Shown here piece by piece: positions 16,766-26,546 of a DNA stretch of 64,000 bases. A program made the translations under genes and the position numbers. The notes under the pieces are model-generated. The model did no database searches. It was not told where the DNA came from and was given only the letters and a program-made list of their open reading frames with translations. Source of the stretch: Armatimonadota bacterium. Its GTDB lineage: Bacteria > Armatimonadota > Zipacnadia > JAUWAU01. Within the stretch, counting starts at the first letter, position 1. Every line of letters begins with the position of its first letter. Location of the stretch: NCBI GenBank assembly GCA_030601885.1, contig JAUWAU010000005.1:62001-126000 (forward strand). The letters run 5' to 3'.

Positions 16766-17719
16766 CTAACCCAGAACCGGATTCGGCAGCTCAAGACACA
16801 GGTCCAATTCGATCTGCGCCGGGGCGAGAGTCGGATCCAGCCGCACGGCAGCTTTGAGGTGGCGCTGCGCCTCGCGTCGCCGCCCCAAGCGACGGTACAG
16901 CTTGCCGATGTGGTATTGTATCTCGGCCGAGTCGGGCGCCATCTTCGCGGCCCGCTGCAGGTGCGGCAGCGCCTCTCGGACCATGCCCCGGCGGAAATAC
17001 GCCCACCCGAGCGAGTCCAGGATGTAGTCGCGATCGGGACTGAGCATGTCGGCCCGTCTCACCATCGCCAGCGCCTCGTTGAGCCTGATCCCCGCGTCCG
17101 CATACACATAGCCGACGTTGTTAAGGACTATGGCATCCTCCGGCGCCAGGTCCACGGCCCTGTCCAGCAGCACCATCGCCTTGCTGCGAGTCCGTTGATC
17201 CTTTGATAAGAAGAGCACCGTGCCGCACCGCATCAGTAATTCCGCATCCCGTGGGCCGTCGGCAAGCACGGCACCCATCAGTCTTGTTTCGCTCCGCTCG
17301 TCTCCTTCGAGGCACGCCGTGGCACGATCGCGCAGATGGGCATCTACCTTGGATGCCAGGCCCGCGACGACGATCTGCGCCGCCTCTCGAGGCGCACCGG
17401 CAATCACGTAGCGCGTCACCAGCATCCGTGCAAACTGGGGATCGTCCGGCCGCAGCCCTCGCGCTCTGTCGAAGCACCACCGAGCCGCGCCAAGATCGCC
17501 GTGGGCCAATCGGGCGTTGCCTTGAGCAAGGTACCTGTTTGCCACGACTGCCCGGCGCAGGTCGGTGCCAAGCCCGCATCCGGAGAGCGCATTGCAGGAC
17601 ACAAGGAGAGCGGCAAGCAACGGAGCTCGTCCTATCGCGGGAAGCTGTGTGGTCCCCACGCTGGCGTCATGGCTCCCCAGCCGCCTCATGGACTCGGGCA
17701 TTGCCATCGTGTGCGTCAT
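16766..17719 (-). CDS. TPR-repeat lipoprotein
   Basis: 317 residues. The N-terminus has a hydrophobic stretch ending in a lipobox-like LSGC (APLLAALLVSCNALSGCG), which suggests a lipid-anchored envelope protein. The ATG at 17719 has GAAGG just upstream; ATGs at 17707 and 17689 are in frame. Several TPR units follow, for example ARLAHGDLGAARWCFDRARG, ILDSLGWAYFRRGMVREALP and IQYHIGKLYRRLGRRREAQRH. TPR arrays bind other proteins, and the partner is unknown. No close operon partner is evident. Confidence 0.75.
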   Translation of the reverse strand: MTHTMAMPESMRRLGSHDASVGTTQLPAIGRAPLLAALLVSCNALSGCGLGTDLRRAVVANRYLAQGNARLAHGDLGAARWCFDRARGLRPDDPQFARMLVTRYVIAGAPREAAQIVVAGLASKVDAHLRDRATACLEGDERSETRLMGAVLADGPRDAELLMRCGTVLFLSKDQRTRSKAMVLLDRAVDLAPEDAIVLNNVGYVYADAGIRLNEALAMVRRADMLSPDRDYILDSLGWAYFRRGMVREALPHLQRAAKMAPDSAEIQYHIGKLYRRLGRRREAQRHLKAAVRLDPTLAPAQIELDLCLELPNPVLG

Positions 17720-17845
17720 CCGCCTTCACGCTCGCATGTCGGCGTGCTGTGCCTGGTGCTTCGTCGCACAAGTTCGTCGGTGGGGGGGCCCCCTCGTCTC
17801 TATCCCGGGATCAGTGATGCGCACTTACGCGAGCAGTCATCATGG

Positions 17846-17998
17846 CGAGATGCGCCGCCCGGAAACGATGAAGATGTCTGGGCTGGCGCACAGCCCGTGG
17901 GAGCGCTGACACGGGGCTGTGGCCCCGACCTCTCCGAGTCGGGACAGTGGCGAGCCACAGGTACTCGCCTACAGAAAGGCACACGACCAAATCTTCAA
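17846..17998 (-). repeat. diverged copy of the 137-bp repeat
   Basis: In reverse orientation it resembles the tandem repeat at 53364-53637. It contains the 25-base core of that family (17950-17974, the reverse complement of CTGTAGGCGAGTACCTGTGG plus CTCGC). It lies just beyond the 3' end of the SIR2-STAND gene. Confidence 0.7.
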
Positions 17999-18006
17999 AG
18001 CAGGCA

Positions 18007-21000
18007 CTATTTGGCCTCGCGACTGCGGAAAGCGCAGATGTAATAGTATTCCATCCCCACGACCACGTGTCCCTCACACACCCCCGGTGATGAGACTATG
18101 CCGTAGGATGTGCTTTGCTGCCACATCCGCTCGCCCTTGTCGGCAGACAGCGCATAGAGCGCTCCGTCGCGCGAGCCGACAAAGACGAAGTCGCCGGCGA
18201 CGGCGGCCGAGGAGACGATCTCCTCACCTGTCATGTACACCCATCGCAGCTTCCCGTCCGCCAATTGCAGCGCGTACAGGCCGCCATCGAGCGAGCCGAC
18301 ATACACCGCACCATCAGCCACGGCCGGCGACGAGCGCACGGCGCCCTTCGTCTCGTAACGCCACAGCAGCTCCGGCGACCGCGTCCCCAGCGCATATACG
18401 GCTCCGTCGTCGGAGCCGACGATGACCACGTCGCCATCCGCAGCGATGGCAGGGGACGAGGAGATCTCGCCGCCGGTCGCATAGTCCCACCGCTTCGTAC
18501 CGTCCTCGCAATCGATGGCGTAGAGCCGACCATCCCACGAGCCGACGAATGCGGTGTGGTCAGCAACACACGCTGACGAGTACACCTCTCCTTCAGTGTC
18601 GAACCGCCACCTCTGACGGCCGTCTTGCGCATCGAGGCCGTACACGGCCCCGTCCCAACAGCCGACCACCACCAAGTCATCGACGAAGTTGCACGATGCC
18701 CGTACGGGACGCTTCAGATTGCTGGTCCAAATCTGTGCCCCGCTGCGGGCGTCAAGGGCGTACACCCGCCCGTCATGTGAGCCCACATACAGGATGTTGC
18801 CGTTTATCGCGGGGGAAGACTCCACCCGATCCTGTGTCTTGAAACGCCATCGCAGAGCGCCTGTTGGCAACTCGAGGCAGTACACACAGCCGTCGCGAGC
18901 GCCGATGTACACCAGCTCGTTCACCACAGCGGGCGAACTGGCCACGAAGTCGGCGGCGCGGTAGCGCCAGGCTTCCTCCAGCGGCGGAGCCACCGTCTCG
19001 GCGGACGCGCCTGATCGGCTCGAGTCCTTGTGGAACATGTCCCAAGAGGGTGCGGCGTCTCCCCGGTGCTGCTGCGCCTTCGCCAGATCCCCACGGGCTG
19101 CCGCGATGAGCCGGGCGCCCTCCTCATCCCGGCATGCCGCCTCCGCCTGCGTGAGCTCCGCCCCCGCCTCCTCCAGGCGCCGAGCGCTCAGGTGCACCCG
19201 GGCAAGCACATAGTGGGCCTGCGCCGACGACTCTACATCGGAGCTACTGCCCAGGGCTGCGAACACGTCCGGATCGCTCCCCACGACGGCGAGTACCTCC
19301 GCAGCGGACCATGACGACGCCGGACCGGCGCTGAGAAGCTTAATCAGTGATCCGGTGAGACGCGCGTCCGGCAGGCTCTGCAGCGCCTGTGCCGCCGCGC
19401 GCCGGACGCCGGCGTCGCCGTCCTCGAGGCGCGCCAGCAACTCGCGGGCTCCGCGTTGGCTGCCGATCCTACCCAGAGCGCGTGCAGCTCCGTCGCGCAC
19501 TTTCGCCGAGCTATCCTTGAGTGCCGCAATCAGTTGGCGCTCATTCTCCTTCAGCCCTGCTTCCGTCTGGGCCCGCACCTCGGGCGACTCCTCGTCCAAG
19601 GCGTCAACGAGCAGCGGCAGCGCCCGCCGATCGTCCAATTGTGCCAATGCCTCCACCGCGATGCGGCGAACGGCAGAGGCGTGATCGTGCAGCATGTCCC
19701 GCAGCAAGGGGAACTGCCGCTCTCTGAGTTCCTCCAGGCGACCGCGCCAGTAGTCGAGTTCGAAGCTGTGCGCAGACGCACTCCGAATGACCAAGGCAAG
19801 CTCGTCCCGGGACATGGGCACCGAATCCCGGTACTCGTGCACCAGATTGAGCTCATCCGAGTGCATCAAAATGCCAAACTTGCGCCAGCTATTGAGCTGG
19901 CGCCCCAATAGCTCCTGCACATCCTTGATGCGCAGCTCGCGCTCCGAGATCCAGTCGCGTATGGCGTGGGCCACATATTCGTGGACGAGCTCGAATGTCC
20001 CGGGAGCCGCCTCGACCTCGCGTATCATGCGCAGGTCCACCAGGTGAGCAATGACCCGCGCGGTGAACTCGACTCCGTCAGCGCGCTCGGCCGCCATCTC
20101 CTCCAACGACAGGCTCGCCCGGGTCTCGTGCGCCGTGATCAACAGTTTCAGCATATTGCGGGCGGCCACCCGTTCTCGCCGCGCGAGCCGGGACAGCACC
20201 TTCCGCACCCAGTTGTCCAGTATCGTCTGCGCGCGTCCCTCCTGCTCGTACAGCTTCATGCCCATGAAGTGCTGGCCCTCGGACAACACACCGTAGAGCC
20301 GATCGCACACGATCTGAAGCTGCGGTGGCTCAACGCCCTCTTTGTACAGGTCGTCCACGATCCGGTCCGCCAATGCCGGGTCCACGTGGATGGCGAAGTG
20401 CGCCGCCGGTTTCGTGATAGCGCTCTCTGCCTCGTCTCGCCGGAGGCGGCTGAGTCGATACATGTTATCGAATATCTGCGGAATTCGGCTGCGGAGCTGA
20501 AAGAGCTCCCCCAGGAAGTCCTCGCGCACCGCGATCACAAAGCGCACGGATGGGTCGCAGCCGGCGATGGCGTTGCTGAGCTCGTCGAGGAACGAGTCCC
20601 GTGCCGGTTGGCCGAGACGCACGAAGTGCTCCTCGAACTGATCGAGAATGATGAGCACCGGCTTCGGAAGCATGGCAGCGGCCCGATCGATGAGCAGCGC
20701 CACCGGGCACTCGAGCAGGTGGGGATCGACCGCCGCGCCATACTGATCCACTGCATCCGCGACGGTTGCCTTGAGGCTCTGGGATGGGTCGTCGAGGCCG
20801 CGCACGTATATGGGCAGGTACTCGGCTCGCTCCTGCTCGTCCTGGCCCTGCACGGCCGCCATGAGTCCGGCCTTCAGCAGTGAGGTCTTGCCCATGCCAG
20901 AAGCGCCGAACAGCACCACCAGCCGCTGATGCTCGACCATATCGCAGAGCGCATCGGTGTCGCGCTCGCGGCCGAAGAACAGGTCTGCGTGCTTGGAGTC

Positions 21001-21966
21001 GAAATGCTCCAGGAAACGATATGGCCCGCCAGGCAGCAGGGTGATGTCCATCTTCTTTTGCATGCTGCGGTGGCGGTGGCGACGCCGGACGAGCCGGGTA
21101 TGGAGCTGGGCGAAGAAGGCGTCAAAGCTGCCAAGCTCGCGGCACAGCACGTTCTCTCGGCAGCCACGTTCAGACAACAGCCTGACCGCCCGCGGAAGGT
21201 ATTCGTGGAAGCCCACGCTGTCGGGGCTGTCTAGCTTGAGGTCATCGAACGCCTCACGGTCCCCCACGGGGACGCGTTCTGAGACCCAGAACAGCCGGCC
21301 ACCCGTGCTGCTGACGAAGCGCAGTAGCGGGCGATCGCGCTCCCCGATATTGGCCAGAATGCACGTCTTGGCGGACTGTTCCTCTATTATGTCGGCGACG
21401 CGTCGGAGATTCTCCAGACACTCGTCTCGCGTCAGCGGCAACACTCGGGAGTTGATGTCGCCGAGCAATTTCACGATGACGACCCGCGACGATTCCTCGA
21501 GGGCGAGCCGGATCTCGTCTGCCGTCGTCGTCGGCACTACGCACAGTATGTACTCTCTGCCGGCGAGTAGGCGCTGCTGCTCCAGCGTCTGCTCGAGAAG
21601 CCCGTCAATGGACGTGGTGAAGATAGTGCTGAAATACTGCTCTCTGATGAGCCCGGCAAGGCGGATGTGTCCCTCCGAGGGCCGACACTCCTCAAAGTAG
21701 CCTCGGACGATGCGGCAGCGCTCGATGTTGTCTGGTACGTCGCCCGCGAGCCGGGCCAGTGCGCGCTGCACCGCGGGGGCGCTCTCATCCACTTCGTGGG
21801 GGGGGAGCAGCTCTCGCTCGATGGCCCATCGGATGGCAGCCTCTCCCAGCAGCTCCTTCGTGGTGCGCCGCATTGGCTGCAGAGGAAAGCCGGAGCCGAC
21901 GAACAGAGCGTGTTTGCGCACCTCGCCGCGCTCCACCTTGAGTATGTCAACAAGCGGTGCAATCAT
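18007..21966 (-). CDS. SIR2-like / STAND NTPase / HEAT / PQQ-propeller protein, candidate immune sensor
   Basis: 1,319 residues from the ATG at 21966; a TTG nine bases upstream is also in frame. Residues about 17-290 resemble the SIR2_2 fold, with ALFVGSGFPL, then FTTSIDGLLE, then VKLLGDI. The usual catalytic Asn of TTN.D is Ser119, and the His of KLHGD is Leu168. A STAND/AAA NTPase follows: FFGRERDTDAL, Walker A LFGASGMGKTS with Lys360, Walker B LIILDQFEEH, and a downstream helical and winged region. HEAT-like repeats lie near residues 750-900. A C-terminal PQQ-type propeller (about 965-1315) has repeats such as VYVGSLDGGLYALQLADGKL. This order matches SIR2-STAND (Avs5-like) anti-phage proteins, in which the C-terminus senses and the N-terminus kills by NAD loss. 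Defence is inference. It is a single gene next to a tRNA. Confidence 0.8.
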   Translation of the reverse strand: MIAPLVDILKVERGEVRKHALFVGSGFPLQPMRRTTKELLGEAAIRWAIERELLPPHEVDESAPAVQRALARLAGDVPDNIERCRIVRGYFEECRPSEGHIRLAGLIREQYFSTIFTTSIDGLLEQTLEQQRLLAGREYILCVVPTTTADEIRLALEESSRVVIVKLLGDINSRVLPLTRDECLENLRRVADIIEEQSAKTCILANIGERDRPLLRFVSSTGGRLFWVSERVPVGDREAFDDLKLDSPDSVGFHEYLPRAVRLLSERGCRENVLCRELGSFDAFFAQLHTRLVRRRHRHRSMQKKMDITLLPGGPYRFLEHFDSKHADLFFGRERDTDALCDMVEHQRLVVLFGASGMGKTSLLKAGLMAAVQGQDEQERAEYLPIYVRGLDDPSQSLKATVADAVDQYGAAVDPHLLECPVALLIDRAAAMLPKPVLIILDQFEEHFVRLGQPARDSFLDELSNAIAGCDPSVRFVIAVREDFLGELFQLRSRIPQIFDNMYRLSRLRRDEAESAITKPAAHFAIHVDPALADRIVDDLYKEGVEPPQLQIVCDRLYGVLSEGQHFMGMKLYEQEGRAQTILDNWVRKVLSRLARRERVAARNMLKLLITAHETRASLSLEEMAAERADGVEFTARVIAHLVDLRMIREVEAAPGTFELVHEYVAHAIRDWISERELRIKDVQELLGRQLNSWRKFGILMHSDELNLVHEYRDSVPMSRDELALVIRSASAHSFELDYWRGRLEELRERQFPLLRDMLHDHASAVRRIAVEALAQLDDRRALPLLVDALDEESPEVRAQTEAGLKENERQLIAALKDSSAKVRDGAARALGRIGSQRGARELLARLEDGDAGVRRAAAQALQSLPDARLTGSLIKLLSAGPASSWSAAEVLAVVGSDPDVFAALGSSSDVESSAQAHYVLARVHLSARRLEEAGAELTQAEAACRDEEGARLIAAARGDLAKAQQHRGDAAPSWDMFHKDSSRSGASAETVAPPLEEAWRYRAADFVASSPAVVNELVYIGARDGCVYCLELPTGALRWRFKTQDRVESSPAINGNILYVGSHDGRVYALDARSGAQIWTSNLKRPVRASCNFVDDLVVVGCWDGAVYGLDAQDGRQRWRFDTEGEVYSSACVADHTAFVGSWDGRLYAIDCEDGTKRWDYATGGEISSSPAIAADGDVVIVGSDDGAVYALGTRSPELLWRYETKGAVRSSPAVADGAVYVGSLDGGLYALQLADGKLRWVYMTGEEIVSSAAVAGDFVFVGSRDGALYALSADKGERMWQQSTSYGIVSSPGVCEGHVVVGMEYYYICAFRSREAK

Positions 21967-22059
21967 GTATCCCAACGCCCTTGGACAGGCACCCGTCCCG
22001 CCTCAGGCCGCCCGAGTCTCCCGCGCTCATCGTCGTTGCGTGGTTCAGGCAAATAACAC

Positions 22060-22134
22060 TGGTGGGCCCACCTGGGTTCGAACCAGGGACCAACCGGTTA
22101 TGAGCCGGTCGCTCTGCCGCTGAGCTATGGGCCC
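22060..22134 (-). tRNA. tRNA with CAT anticodon (Met, or Ile2 after lysidine modification)
   Basis: A complete cloverleaf with encoded CCA. The acceptor stem GGGCCCA / TGGGCCC is perfect, the anticodon loop is CTCATAA, and the T arm contains GGTTCGAACC. The sequence alone does not settle elongator Met versus Ile2. Confidence 0.95.
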
Positions 22135-22246
22135 ACCATAGCGGCGAACAGATAGCATTTTGATGCTCTGCGCCCGCCACGCCCTCTGCTCCCCCACGGC
22201 ATGCCCCCAACGTCCGCAATGCCCAACGTGCCGTGGGCGTGCTGAG

Positions 22247-24349
22247 TTATTCGAGATAGTCCTTGAGCCGTCGGCTTCGGCTCGGGTGCCGGAGCTTCTT
22301 GAGCGCCTTCGCCTCGATCTGCCGGATGCGCTCTCGGGTAACCTCAAAGATGTGACCCACCTCTTCGAGCGTCCGCGAGTACCCGTCGTCGAGGCCAAAG
22401 CGAAGCTTGAGCACCTCCCGCTCCCGCGGGCTGAGCGTATCCAGCACGCGCTCGAGTTGCTCTCGCAGCACCAGATTGCTCGCCGCGTCTACGGGTGACT
22501 TCACCTCGTCGTCGGGGACGAAATCGCCCAGGTGACTGTTCTCCTCCTCACCCACCGGTGCTTCAAGCGAGAGCGGCTCGGGGGCGATGCGCTTTATCTC
22601 CGACACCCGCTCCAGAGGAATGTCCATCTCCATGGCGACCTCCTCGAGCGTCGGCTCACGCCCGAGCTGCTGGAGCAGTCGCCGCGAGGTCTTCACCAGT
22701 CGGTTGATCGTCTCGACCATGTGCACCGGGATGCGGATGATGCGCCCCTGATCGGCTATAGCGCGGGTGATAGCCTGCCGAATCCACCATGTTGCGTATG
22801 TGCTGAATTTGTAGCCCTTGCGGAAGTCGAACTTCTCCACCGCCCGCATCAGCCCCATGTTGCCCTCCTGAATCAGGTCCAGGAATGACATGGCGCAGCG
22901 GCCGGTATACTTCTTGGCGATGCTCACCACGAGTCGCAGATTCGCCTCCGCCAGCTTCTTGACCGCTTCCTCATCCTTGAGCTTGATGGTCTCAGGCGTC
23001 ACGGCCGTGGGGTCCATCTGCTGGCTGAAGGTAGCCTTCATGGTACAGTCCAGAGCCACATCCTTCTGGCCGGTGCTCGGCTGCGTGGCAATCACGGCCG
23101 TCTGGTGCGGCTCCTCGGCAGTCACAAAGTTGAGGCGCACTTCCCGGGGCAGGGCCACCCGCCCAATGCTGCGTATGCCTCGCTGCCGCCCTCGGAGCGT
23201 CAGCCGGTATTTCATGCCGAGCGTGAGCTGCGCATCGGGCATGAAGCGAATCTGACGCGACGTGTCCTCATAGTGCACGACCCCACTGACCACATGGCCC
23301 ATGGCATCGGCGAGAGTGACCGTGCCATTGTTCACGGTGGCCGGATCCAGTCGCTTGTCGAACTTCACCACTATGGGTGCCGCTGCCGGCACATCCTCGT
23401 CCCCGTTTTCCGGTGAGGACCACACCGGCTTCGGCGCCATCTTGCGCCCGACGGTGACGAATTCCCACTTCACGCCACGGCGCATGGCCCGGCCGTCGAG
23501 CGTCTTGACGCCCGACTTGCCCGACTTGATGGTCACTTCGTACGTGGTGCGGCACCGCAACTTGTGCTCGGGTACGACGACGAGTTCGTTCCGCTCAGGC
23601 CCGTACTGCACCGATGTCGGCACGGCAGAGCCGCCACCACGACGCATCATTACCGTCTCCGGGGTCGCCGTGCTCAGATCGATGCTCTCGCTGAAGCGGA
23701 TCCAAATGGCGGCACACACATCTACGCCGCGCTCCTGGGGCTCGGGCTCCATGTCCACGACGCGCAGCGACGCGTTCGCCGGGGCTGTCACGAAGAAGAA
23801 GTTGAAGTCACTGCGCAGCCGCGCGCCGGCGATGTCGCGGATGCCGCTCTCGCCCCCCCGAATGACGACCAGGTACTCGGTCTCCGGCTCAAGTCGCTCC
23901 GCGGGCTTGAAGCTGAGGGTGTTGGTCATGCGGTCATAGACGACTTCGCCATCACCCTTTTGGATGCGTCTGGCCAGCTCCGTCTCGGCCTTGGCCGACA
24001 GCAACGGCACGCGGCCGATCTCTCGCAGGTACATCCGCACCGAATCGTCCACGGGAACGGCCTCGAGAGCCGCCAGCGCTCCTCGCTTCGCAGCCCCATC
24101 GTCATCATCCTGATCGCTCTGCTGGCCTTTGCCACCGTCCCCATCATCCGCCCCCGCGTCCACGATCTTGATGCCCTCTTCTGCGAAGATCTGGTAAACC
24201 TCATCGATCGCGGCGCTGTCGAGGTCCTCGCGGTCGGCCAGAGCGTCCTGAATCTCCTTGTAGGTAAGAGATCCCTTCTCCTTGCCGGTGGCCAAGAGCC
24301 GCTGTATCGCTTCGTTATCTCGTGTCCCGCGATCCTTCCGCTCCGCCAA
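22247..24349 (-). CDS. rpoD: primary sigma factor RpoD with a large Ig-domain insertion
   Basis: About 700 residues. The start is non-ATG. AGGGAG touches the first in-frame TTG (24358) but is 9 bases from the next TTG (24349), which I prefer. Numbered from 24358: region 1.1 is residues 15-65, an acidic linker is 68-88, and region 1.2 is 103-136 ([19 protein letters not shown]). Then 137-462 are foreign Ig-like repeats. From 463, [20 protein letters not shown] resumes region 2. [13 protein letters not shown] (2.4), region 3, and region 4 ([15 protein letters not shown] and [16 protein letters not shown]) follow, so promoter recognition looks intact. GRCAM replaces the usual GRGM near region 2.1. 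In E. coli a 245-residue non-conserved region sits at the same place. It lies 130 bases downstream of dnaG, the classic pairing. Confidence 0.95.
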   Translation of the reverse strand: MAERKDRGTRDNEAIQRLLATGKEKGSLTYKEIQDALADREDLDSAAIDEVYQIFAEEGIKIVDAGADDGDGGKGQQSDQDDDDGAAKRGALAALEAVPVDDSVRMYLREIGRVPLLSAKAETELARRIQKGDGEVVYDRMTNTLSFKPAERLEPETEYLVVIRGGESGIRDIAGARLRSDFNFFFVTAPANASLRVVDMEPEPQERGVDVCAAIWIRFSESIDLSTATPETVMMRRGGGSAVPTSVQYGPERNELVVVPEHKLRCRTTYEVTIKSGKSGVKTLDGRAMRRGVKWEFVTVGRKMAPKPVWSSPENGDEDVPAAAPIVVKFDKRLDPATVNNGTVTLADAMGHVVSGVVHYEDTSRQIRFMPDAQLTLGMKYRLTLRGRQRGIRSIGRVALPREVRLNFVTAEEPHQTAVIATQPSTGQKDVALDCTMKATFSQQMDPTAVTPETIKLKDEEAVKKLAEANLRLVVSIAKKYTGRCAMSFLDLIQEGNMGLMRAVEKFDFRKGYKFSTYATWWIRQAITRAIADQGRIIRIPVHMVETINRLVKTSRRLLQQLGREPTLEEVAMEMDIPLERVSEIKRIAPEPLSLEAPVGEEENSHLGDFVPDDEVKSPVDAASNLVLREQLERVLDTLSPREREVLKLRFGLDDGYSRTLEEVGHIFEVTRERIRQIEAKALKKLRHPSRSRRLKDYLE
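22973..23950 (-). other. Big_5 (SbsA-like) Ig array inserted in rpoD
   Basis: Residues 137-462 of RpoD. The array is half a domain (137-193, the second half: [14 protein letters not shown] to FNFFFVT), two full domains (about 199-303 and 308-414), and half a domain (419-462, the first half: [20 protein letters not shown]). The two halves together make one complete unit, so the array is circularly permuted. K-G-D-G-E at the left edge and K-D-E-E at the right edge are similar at DNA level. Confidence 0.8.
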
Positions 24350-24479
24350 ACGTGTCAACTCCCTTCGAAACTGGCGACATCACTATACGAGGCGCACGCG
24401 CGCACTAAAATCCGGCCCGCAACGCGCTCACGCTTTCCCATCGCATACAACGTTTTCTACCATAGACCTTGGATGCCCG

Positions 24480-26465
24480 TCACCGGCCACCCGTTTCGTC
24501 GGTCTTCCCCAGCCGCAGCTTCACATCCTCCGTCACGTACGGCCGGACATCTCCGCTGCCACGGAACTGCCGGACGAGCCGCTCGTACTCTCTATAGCAC
24601 TCATCATCGGGGGAGAGATCGCCGCGCTCGAGTGCGGCAACTATCTCCTCCTGAAGCTCATCAAAGCTCTTCTCACCACCGCGATCTGTGGGCAGATGCG
24701 CTGCTCTTGCCGTATCCGTGGCCGAATACAGCTCGGGAAGGCCTCTGGCCTCCGCGTATTTCCGCAGCTTGCCTACGTCCTCCTCCAGCGCCTCGAGCCG
24801 CGCCCTAATGTCCACATCCATCAGTGACAGCTCGATGGCGTGACGCTTGGCCGTGGCATCAGCGACCGTCGCGATGGCATCGCCCGGCTGAGCAGGTGCT
24901 GAGCCACGTATCGCCGCAGCGATGGCGGTAGCAATGTCTCGATGGGCTCCCACAAGCAGATCCTCCGGCGGCATCAGCCCGAAGAGCGCTGCGGCAAACT
25001 CGCCATCCTGCAGCGCCGCCGCCAGGAGCTGCTCCTCCACCTCAACACATCCGGCTGGAATGCCCGCCGCGCTCTTGGCAATCGCTTCCGCGGCGAACCG
25101 CATGTCGCGGTCACGAGCAGGCGAAGGGGGCGCCGAGACGCGCCGTGCAGGCCGACCGCCCCCTCGTCGGATCTCCGAAAGAATGGCAGATTGCACCGCC
25201 TCCGCCTGCGCGCGATCGCGGCAGTAGCGGTCGGCAACGCGGGCGAGGTACTCCACTCGTCGCCCCTCGTGCCGGACGCGCCGGAGGATATCGGCCGCCT
25301 GCCGCATCTTCGCCACCATCTGCTCCGGACTCTCGCCGGGCCCGTCACTGAAGACCTGTTCGAGCTGATACTCCACCAGGCCGCTTCGCCTTTCGAGCAA
25401 TTCCTCAAACGCCCTCGCGCCCCGCGCGGTGATCAGGTCGTCCGGGTCCTCCCCTTCCGGCAGCACCACGATCTTGACCTCCGCCGGCGCGTCCTCGAAC
25501 GTGTCCGCCGCGCGCAGGACGGCGCGCACGCCGGCAGAATCCGCATCGAACGCCAGCACCACCTCGTCGGCGTAGCGCGACATCAGCGCCACGTGTGCAT
25601 CGGTCAGTGAGGTACCCAGCGTAGCGACCGCGTTTTGTATTCCAGCACGCCACAGCGCTATGGCGTCCGTATATCCTTCTACCACCACTGCCGTGCCCGT
25701 GTCGCTGATGGCCTCTCGCGCCCAGTTCAGACCGTACAGCAGGCGACCCTTGCGGAATACCGGCGTCTCCGGCGTGTTGATGTACTTGGCATCCTCGTCG
25801 GCCGAGAGCGTACGGCCGCCGAACCCCAGCACGTGCCCCGTCACGTCGATGATGGGAAAAGTGATACGGTGACGGAACCGATCGTACTGACCGGCCCCGG
25901 ACGGCCTGGGGATCAACAGGCCCGCACTGACGCCGATCTGGGGCTTTACCCTATTGCCGACGAGGGCCCTGCAGAGATCATCCCACGATTCCCGCGCATA
26001 GCCAAGGCCGAATCGGTCCACCGCATCGTCATCGTACCCGCGCTCTGCCAGATACCTGCGCGCTGCCTCCGCCTCAGGCAGTGCTTTCAGGTTCCCCCGG
26101 AAATGTTCGTTGGCGATTTCGTTGGCCTGATAGATGAGATCGCGTTCGCTCGCGCGCCGTGCCGCCTCCGGCGACCGCGCCACCTCTACTCCCACTCGCT
26201 GCGCCAGTCGTTCGAGTGCCTCGGGAAAGGTGAGCTTCTCCCGACGCATGACGAAGTCGAAGGCGTCACCGGCCTCGCCGCAGCCGAAGCACTTCCAGTA
26301 GCCCGTGTCGCGCTGTATCGTGAACGACGGCGTCTTCTCCGCGTGAAACGGGCACAGACCCTTGTAATTCTTACCCGATTTCTTCAGTGCGACGTGTTCG
26401 CCAATCAGCTCAACGATGTCAACGAGCTGTCGGATGTCTTCCTTCGTCGCTTGTCCGCGTCTCAT
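24480..26465 (-). CDS. dnaG: DNA primase
   Basis: 661 residues, somewhat longer than the usual 580-620. The N-terminal CHC2 zinc finger is complete (C38, H41, C59, C62 in LCPFHAEKTPSF and WKCFGCGEAGD). The primase core has RITFPI, and the TOPRIM domain carries VVVEGYTDAIAL and LAFDADSAGVRA with the catalytic Glu and Asp-x-Asp. The C-terminal region (about 440-661), which binds the replicative helicase in known primases, is long and charged. It makes RNA primers for replication. It is followed by rpoD, the standard order of the macromolecular synthesis operon. rpsU is not upstream; a hairpin and a gene relic lie there instead. The ribosome site is weak. Confidence 0.95.
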   Translation of the reverse strand: MRRGQATKEDIRQLVDIVELIGEHVALKKSGKNYKGLCPFHAEKTPSFTIQRDTGYWKCFGCGEAGDAFDFVMRREKLTFPEALERLAQRVGVEVARSPEAARRASERDLIYQANEIANEHFRGNLKALPEAEAARRYLAERGYDDDAVDRFGLGYARESWDDLCRALVGNRVKPQIGVSAGLLIPRPSGAGQYDRFRHRITFPIIDVTGHVLGFGGRTLSADEDAKYINTPETPVFRKGRLLYGLNWAREAISDTGTAVVVEGYTDAIALWRAGIQNAVATLGTSLTDAHVALMSRYADEVVLAFDADSAGVRAVLRAADTFEDAPAEVKIVVLPEGEDPDDLITARGARAFEELLERRSGLVEYQLEQVFSDGPGESPEQMVAKMRQAADILRRVRHEGRRVEYLARVADRYCRDRAQAEAVQSAILSEIRRGGGRPARRVSAPPSPARDRDMRFAAEAIAKSAAGIPAGCVEVEEQLLAAALQDGEFAAALFGLMPPEDLLVGAHRDIATAIAAAIRGSAPAQPGDAIATVADATAKRHAIELSLMDVDIRARLEALEEDVGKLRKYAEARGLPELYSATDTARAAHLPTDRGGEKSFDELQEEIVAALERGDLSPDDECYREYERLVRQFRGSGDVRPYVTEDVKLRLGKTDETGGR

Positions 26466-26546
26466 GGCTGCAACTGCTGCCTCGGTTGAGCATCATCCCC
26501 GTCCTCTAGTATTTCGCGGCTGCGCCGACCTATCCTTCCATACCAC

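Noticed and set aside
22973-23950. Intein in rpoD
   Set aside because: There is no Cys/Ser at the left splice point, no His-Asn at the right, and the insert is made of Ig-like strands.
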